Assembly (NCBI GenBank): GCA_029071285.1
Contig: JAIEAS010000079.1
Coordinates: forward strand, 1-6,371
DNA from: Clostridia bacterium
Lineage (GTDB): Bacteria; Bacillota; Clostridia; Christensenellales; Borkfalkiaceae
Direction of reading: 5' to 3'
DNA: 6,371 bases
The notes under the pieces were generated by a model that saw only the letters and a list, made by a program, of their open reading frames with translations, did not search any database and was not told the DNA's origin. Made by a program: the position numbers and the translations under genes. Below, in pieces: positions 4,157 through 6,371 of the stretch (the first letter of the stretch is position 1; each line of letters opens with the position of its first letter).

Positions 4157-6061
4157 TCAGGAGTTTTTAGGTGTAAGTTCGGAAATAACGAGATTTTTCA
4201 GGATTACCGTTCTGTCTGCCGAGTCTGCGGTCTGAAGCTTGAAGCCAAGCCAGCTTTCAGTCTCAACGCTTACGGTACCTTTATACTCTTTTGCGTCGGC
4301 GCCGGTTTTGCCGTTTTTAACGGTAAGACTTACTTTCTTGTTGGTGAGGTCTACGGTAAGCTCGAAACTTAAATCGGTATCCTTTGCAAAGATAAACGAG
4401 CTCGCGTCTACAGAAGCGTTATCGTCGTTTTCCGTAGAATTGTTCAAATATAAATACTTGTTTTTAGTCGTTCTCAGCGTAGCAAACGTATCGCTGGCGT
4501 TCGTTGAATCGTTACTGATAAGCTGTAAAGGACACCAGTTGCCCGATTCTACGTTTACGTTTATAGTACCCGTAACTTTATAAAGTCCGGTTGTTTTGGC
4601 TGTGTCGAAAAGAATGTATGCAAACGCTGACTTTTTGCTGTTATCCGCAGAACCGGTATCCTTTACGGTCAACGTATTGTTGGATGCGGTAACATCATAG
4701 TTTGCATCCCACGCCGTTTTACCGCTAACGTTGGTAGTACCGTAAATTTTTATACCGCCTGTTCCGGTCAGACCGTCTTTGCCGTAAGCAACGGTACCGT
4801 TCAGGAAATTCGAATGCAGAACGTTTTCATTATACTCCTGCTGTCCGACAGCAACGGTAGTGAAATTAACCGTGTATCCCGCATCGGTTTTGAATGCATA
4901 GTTGCACTTACCCTCGTCAACCATTTCGGGTGCGTCATCGTGTGTTAAGCGGGTATATCTTGTATCGGAAAGAACGGGAAGATTTTCGTCAGCGTCCGCG
5001 TGCGAAAGCTTTGTGCAGTGAAGTTTGATATCTTTGGACTCCGTTGCGGTGGGTATATACTCTTCCTTTAATTTGCCGTTTTCATTTACGTAGTCTGCGG
5101 CTATCTCCCACGCGTGACCGAGCTCATCCGAATAAAGCTGATATTCAAAAACTATTTGATTTTTATCATCCTTATATCTGCCGAAGTTAGTCTTGGTGTA
5201 TGCGATATTGCCTTTTTCTTCGCAAGTCGGGTCTTTTGCTTCTTTGGTTTCAACGGTGGTTTCTTTAAGTTTGCCGCCTTCCCAGATTGCAATATGATAA
5301 ATATTAATACCTTTGTTGGTTGAACCTACGTAATAAGTACCTTTATTAACTTCGAATATTGCGGTACCCATAGAGTTACCGTCGCCGATACACTGCTCGG
5401 GCTGACCGTCTATTTCTTCAAAGTTTTCGTCCTTGATTGCTAACGAACGGATATGAGAACCGTCTTCGCTGGTACTGCTGCCGCTGTATGCGTGGATTAC
5501 TATTACGGAGTTGTCGTTTGCAATTTCAAATTTAAGCGCGTTTGAAGTCGCCGTAGCCGCTCCGCCTAATTTAAGACGATTGGTGACCGAAATTTCCGTG
5601 CCGTTATACAAAACGGTTTTGGAGTTGCCGTCAACAGTCGACTTACCTACCGCGGTAATACCCGTGCCTGTACCAACGGCGTCGCCGTCTTCCAGTGATG
5701 ACAAATCGCTTACGTTAACTGTATATTTTTGGGTTGCGTAGACTACGTTGGGATCTTCTTCATCAGGTCCGGGGCCGGGATTAGGATTGTCTGTTTTCTT
5801 GTAGTGGCAGACGGTGCATTCGCCGTCCTTAATATCGTGCTTTCCGAAATCCTTTTGATCGCCGGTGTGACCCGTAGCGAGGCACGCATAGTAATGGCCG
5901 TCGGGGTCGTTGTTGGTCCACTCGGTTGCCCATTTGTGCGTATGTCCGCCCTCACCCTCGGGGGTTTTGTCCTTACATGCGGTTGCGCCGATCATTGTGG
6001 TTGCTGTCAACGCGCAGATGCCGCCAAGAAGAAGCTTCTTGATAAATTTGTTCTTGCTCAT
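4157..6061 (-). CDS. Large secreted lipoprotein with His/Cys-rich module and beta-sandwich-like regions, function unknown
   Basis: This 634-residue protein (from the ATG at 6061) begins with a lysine-rich stretch, a hydrophobic core and ATAC, with Cys29 as the likely lipidated residue, so it should be membrane-anchored outside the cell. Residues 40-89 form a His/Cys/Trp-rich module (H40, H42, W44, W48, H56, C60, H65, H75, CxxC at 82-85) like those found repeatedly in Clostridial surface proteins. A Pro/Gly/Asp linker spans about 90-104. Residues 106-261 are beta-rich and end in GTYYVGSTNKGINIYHIAI, resembling modules attached to pectate-lyase-like and other glycan-active proteins. KDPTCEEKGNI to GHAWE (277-319) resembles a second kind of small Clostridial surface repeat. 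Residues about 390-631 look like a beta-sandwich binding domain, with LSFELTVDLTNKKVSLTVKNG in its last half. No catalytic motif is visible. AAGGAG (6068-6073) is 6 bases from the ATG at 6061 but only 3 from the ATG at 6064, so I prefer 6061; starting at 6064 adds one Met. Codon use looks more mixed and AT-richer than in the genes to the left. Glycan binding is inferred. Confidence 0.8.
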   Translation of the reverse strand: MSKNKFIKKLLLGGICALTATTMIGATACKDKTPEGEGGHTHKWATEWTNNDPDGHYYACLATGHTGDQKDFGKHDIKDGECTVCHYKKTDNPNPGPGPDEEDPNVVYATQKYTVNVSDLSSLEDGDAVGTGTGITAVGKSTVDGNSKTVLYNGTEISVTNRLKLGGAATATSNALKFEIANDNSVIVIHAYSGSSTSEDGSHIRSLAIKDENFEEIDGQPEQCIGDGNSMGTAIFEVNKGTYYVGSTNKGINIYHIAIWEGGKLKETTVETKEAKDPTCEEKGNIAYTKTNFGRYKDDKNQIVFEYQLYSDELGHAWEIAADYVNENGKLKEEYIPTATESKDIKLHCTKLSHADADENLPVLSDTRYTRLTHDDAPEMVDEGKCNYAFKTDAGYTVNFTTVAVGQQEYNENVLHSNFLNGTVAYGKDGLTGTGGIKIYGTTNVSGKTAWDANYDVTASNNTLTVKDTGSADNSKKSAFAYILFDTAKTTGLYKVTGTINVNVESGNWCPLQLISNDSTNASDTFATLRTTKNKYLYLNNSTENDDNASVDASSFIFAKDTDLSFELTVDLTNKKVSLTVKNGKTGADAKEYKGTVSVETESWLGFKLQTADSADRTVILKNLVISELTPKNS

Positions 6062-6100
6062 CATTTTCTCCTTATTTTTTAAATTTTATATTACACCGAA

Positions 6101-6225
6101 GCGTGATACAGGCTTCCTTGTTTCCATGTCGGCGGGCACAGTAGCAATATCTTATAGTTAGTCAGAAAATAAATAAGGTAATGTGCAAATACGCTATGCA
6201 GGACCCAAGGAAGGCTGTATCACGC
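6101..6225. repeat. 125-base segment bounded by 20-base inverted repeats upstream of the lipoprotein gene
   Basis: GCGTGATACAGGCTTCCTTG (6101-6120) and CAAGGAAGGCTGTATCACGC (6206-6225) are inverted repeats with a single mismatch, separated by 85 bases. Read on the minus strand, further pairing is possible inside. A G-G/A-A interruption is followed by TCC/GGA and then GCACA/TGTGC, giving a long interrupted hairpin 40 bases before the lipoprotein start codon. It could be a structured 5' leader RNA (an inverse of it would also form on the plus strand) or a small non-autonomous element with terminal repeats. No matching target duplication flanks it. I cannot match it to a known riboswitch family. 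Confidence 0.6.
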
Positions 6226-6245
6226 CAAGGGCGTTCACTTTTTTG
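6222..6245 (+). terminator. Weak terminator-like hairpin overlapping the inverted repeat
   Basis: ACGCC (6222-6226) pairs with GGCGT (6230-6234) around AAG, followed by TCAC and a six-T run. The first four bases belong to the right arm of the 6101-6225 repeat, so the two folds would exclude each other in a plus-strand RNA. The stem is only 5 bp and no plus-strand promoter is evident before 6101. Confidence 0.25.
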
Positions 6246-6291
6246 CCTTTTTGGAAATTCCATTAAAGTACACATTTTTGGACTCATACTA

Positions 6292-6320
6292 TTGACATTT
6301 TTTTTGGCATATATTATCAT
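6292..6320 (+). promoter_or_regulatory. Strong plus-strand promoter reading out of the right edge
   Basis: A perfect TTGACA (6292-6297) is followed after 17 bases by TATCAT (6315-6320), a 5/6 match to the -10. Transcription should start near 6327 and leave the window within 45 bases, so the gene driven is not visible. It diverges from the lipoprotein gene at 4157-6061. The AT-rich block around it may also hold the opposite promoter (GATAAT on the minus strand at 6319-6314), but that is weak. Confidence 0.75.
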
Positions 6321-6342
6321 AAATATGTAAGAAAATATCACT

Positions 6343-6366
6343 GAAAGCCCGTTTTACGAGGCTTTC
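6343..6366 (+). other. Hairpin at the start of an outgoing leader
   Basis: GAAAGCC (6343-6349) pairs with GGCTTTC (6360-6366). CGT/ACG (6350-6352 and 6356-6358) pair inside around TTT, leaving a one-base bulge. It begins about 16 bases after the start of transcription predicted from 6292-6320. It is followed by GGGAT rather than a T tract, so it is not a plain terminator on the plus strand. It may be the first stem of a longer structured leader that is cut off by the window edge. Confidence 0.35.
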
Positions 6367-6371
6367 GGGAT

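Noticed and set aside
6101..6225. 6S RNA, SRP RNA, T-box or another standard structured RNA at the inverted repeat.
   Set aside because: The hairpin with an internal bulge recalls 6S RNA, but no conserved bases of 6S, SRP or T-box RNA could be identified and there is no clear promoter for a stand-alone RNA.
6343..6366. A minus-strand terminator for a gene entering from the right edge.
   Set aside because: On the minus strand the stem is followed by AGTGATATTTTC rather than an immediate T tract, and a strong plus-strand promoter lies just beyond it.

Overview
The window reads as chromosomal DNA of an uncultured, probably gut-associated Clostridia-type Firmicute. Shine-Dalgarno sites are of the AGGAG type and promoters are sigma-A-like. 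Two lipoproteins carry lipobox cysteines, and the YicC/YloC, CorA and FmdB versions look like those of Firmicutes. The order or family cannot be fixed from the sequence, and nothing marks a phage, plasmid or insertion sequence.

Layout. Left part (minus strand): the 5' part of yicC/yloC runs off the left edge and has its own strong extended -10 promoter. Upstream of it, separated by a terminator, lies a 220-residue nitrilase-fold protein in which all three catalytic positions appear to be replaced. Divergent from that, on the plus strand, is an M1-type zinc aminopeptidase predicted to be a lipoprotein. Right behind it is a strong promoter, then a leader of about 130 bases containing a perfect intrinsic terminator, then a two-gene unit: a CorA-type divalent-cation transporter and an FmdB-type zinc ribbon whose start codon directly follows the corA stop. 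This unit ends at a long GC-rich bidirectional terminator, shared with a convergent minus-strand gene for a 634-residue secreted lipoprotein with a His/Cys-rich module and beta-sandwich-like regions.

The right-hand 307 bases hold no gene. They contain a 125-base segment bounded by 20-base inverted repeats, in the presumed 5' region of the lipoprotein gene, plus a strong plus-strand promoter and a hairpin leading out of the window.

Functionally these are mostly separate units: RNA metabolism (YicC), peptide trimming at the cell surface (M1 enzyme), metal transport (CorA) and a surface-exposed, possibly glycan-binding lipoprotein. The most notable points are the catalytically dead-looking nitrilase homologue, the attenuator-like corA leader and the structured region upstream of the big lipoprotein. 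No clearly new multi-gene system is visible.
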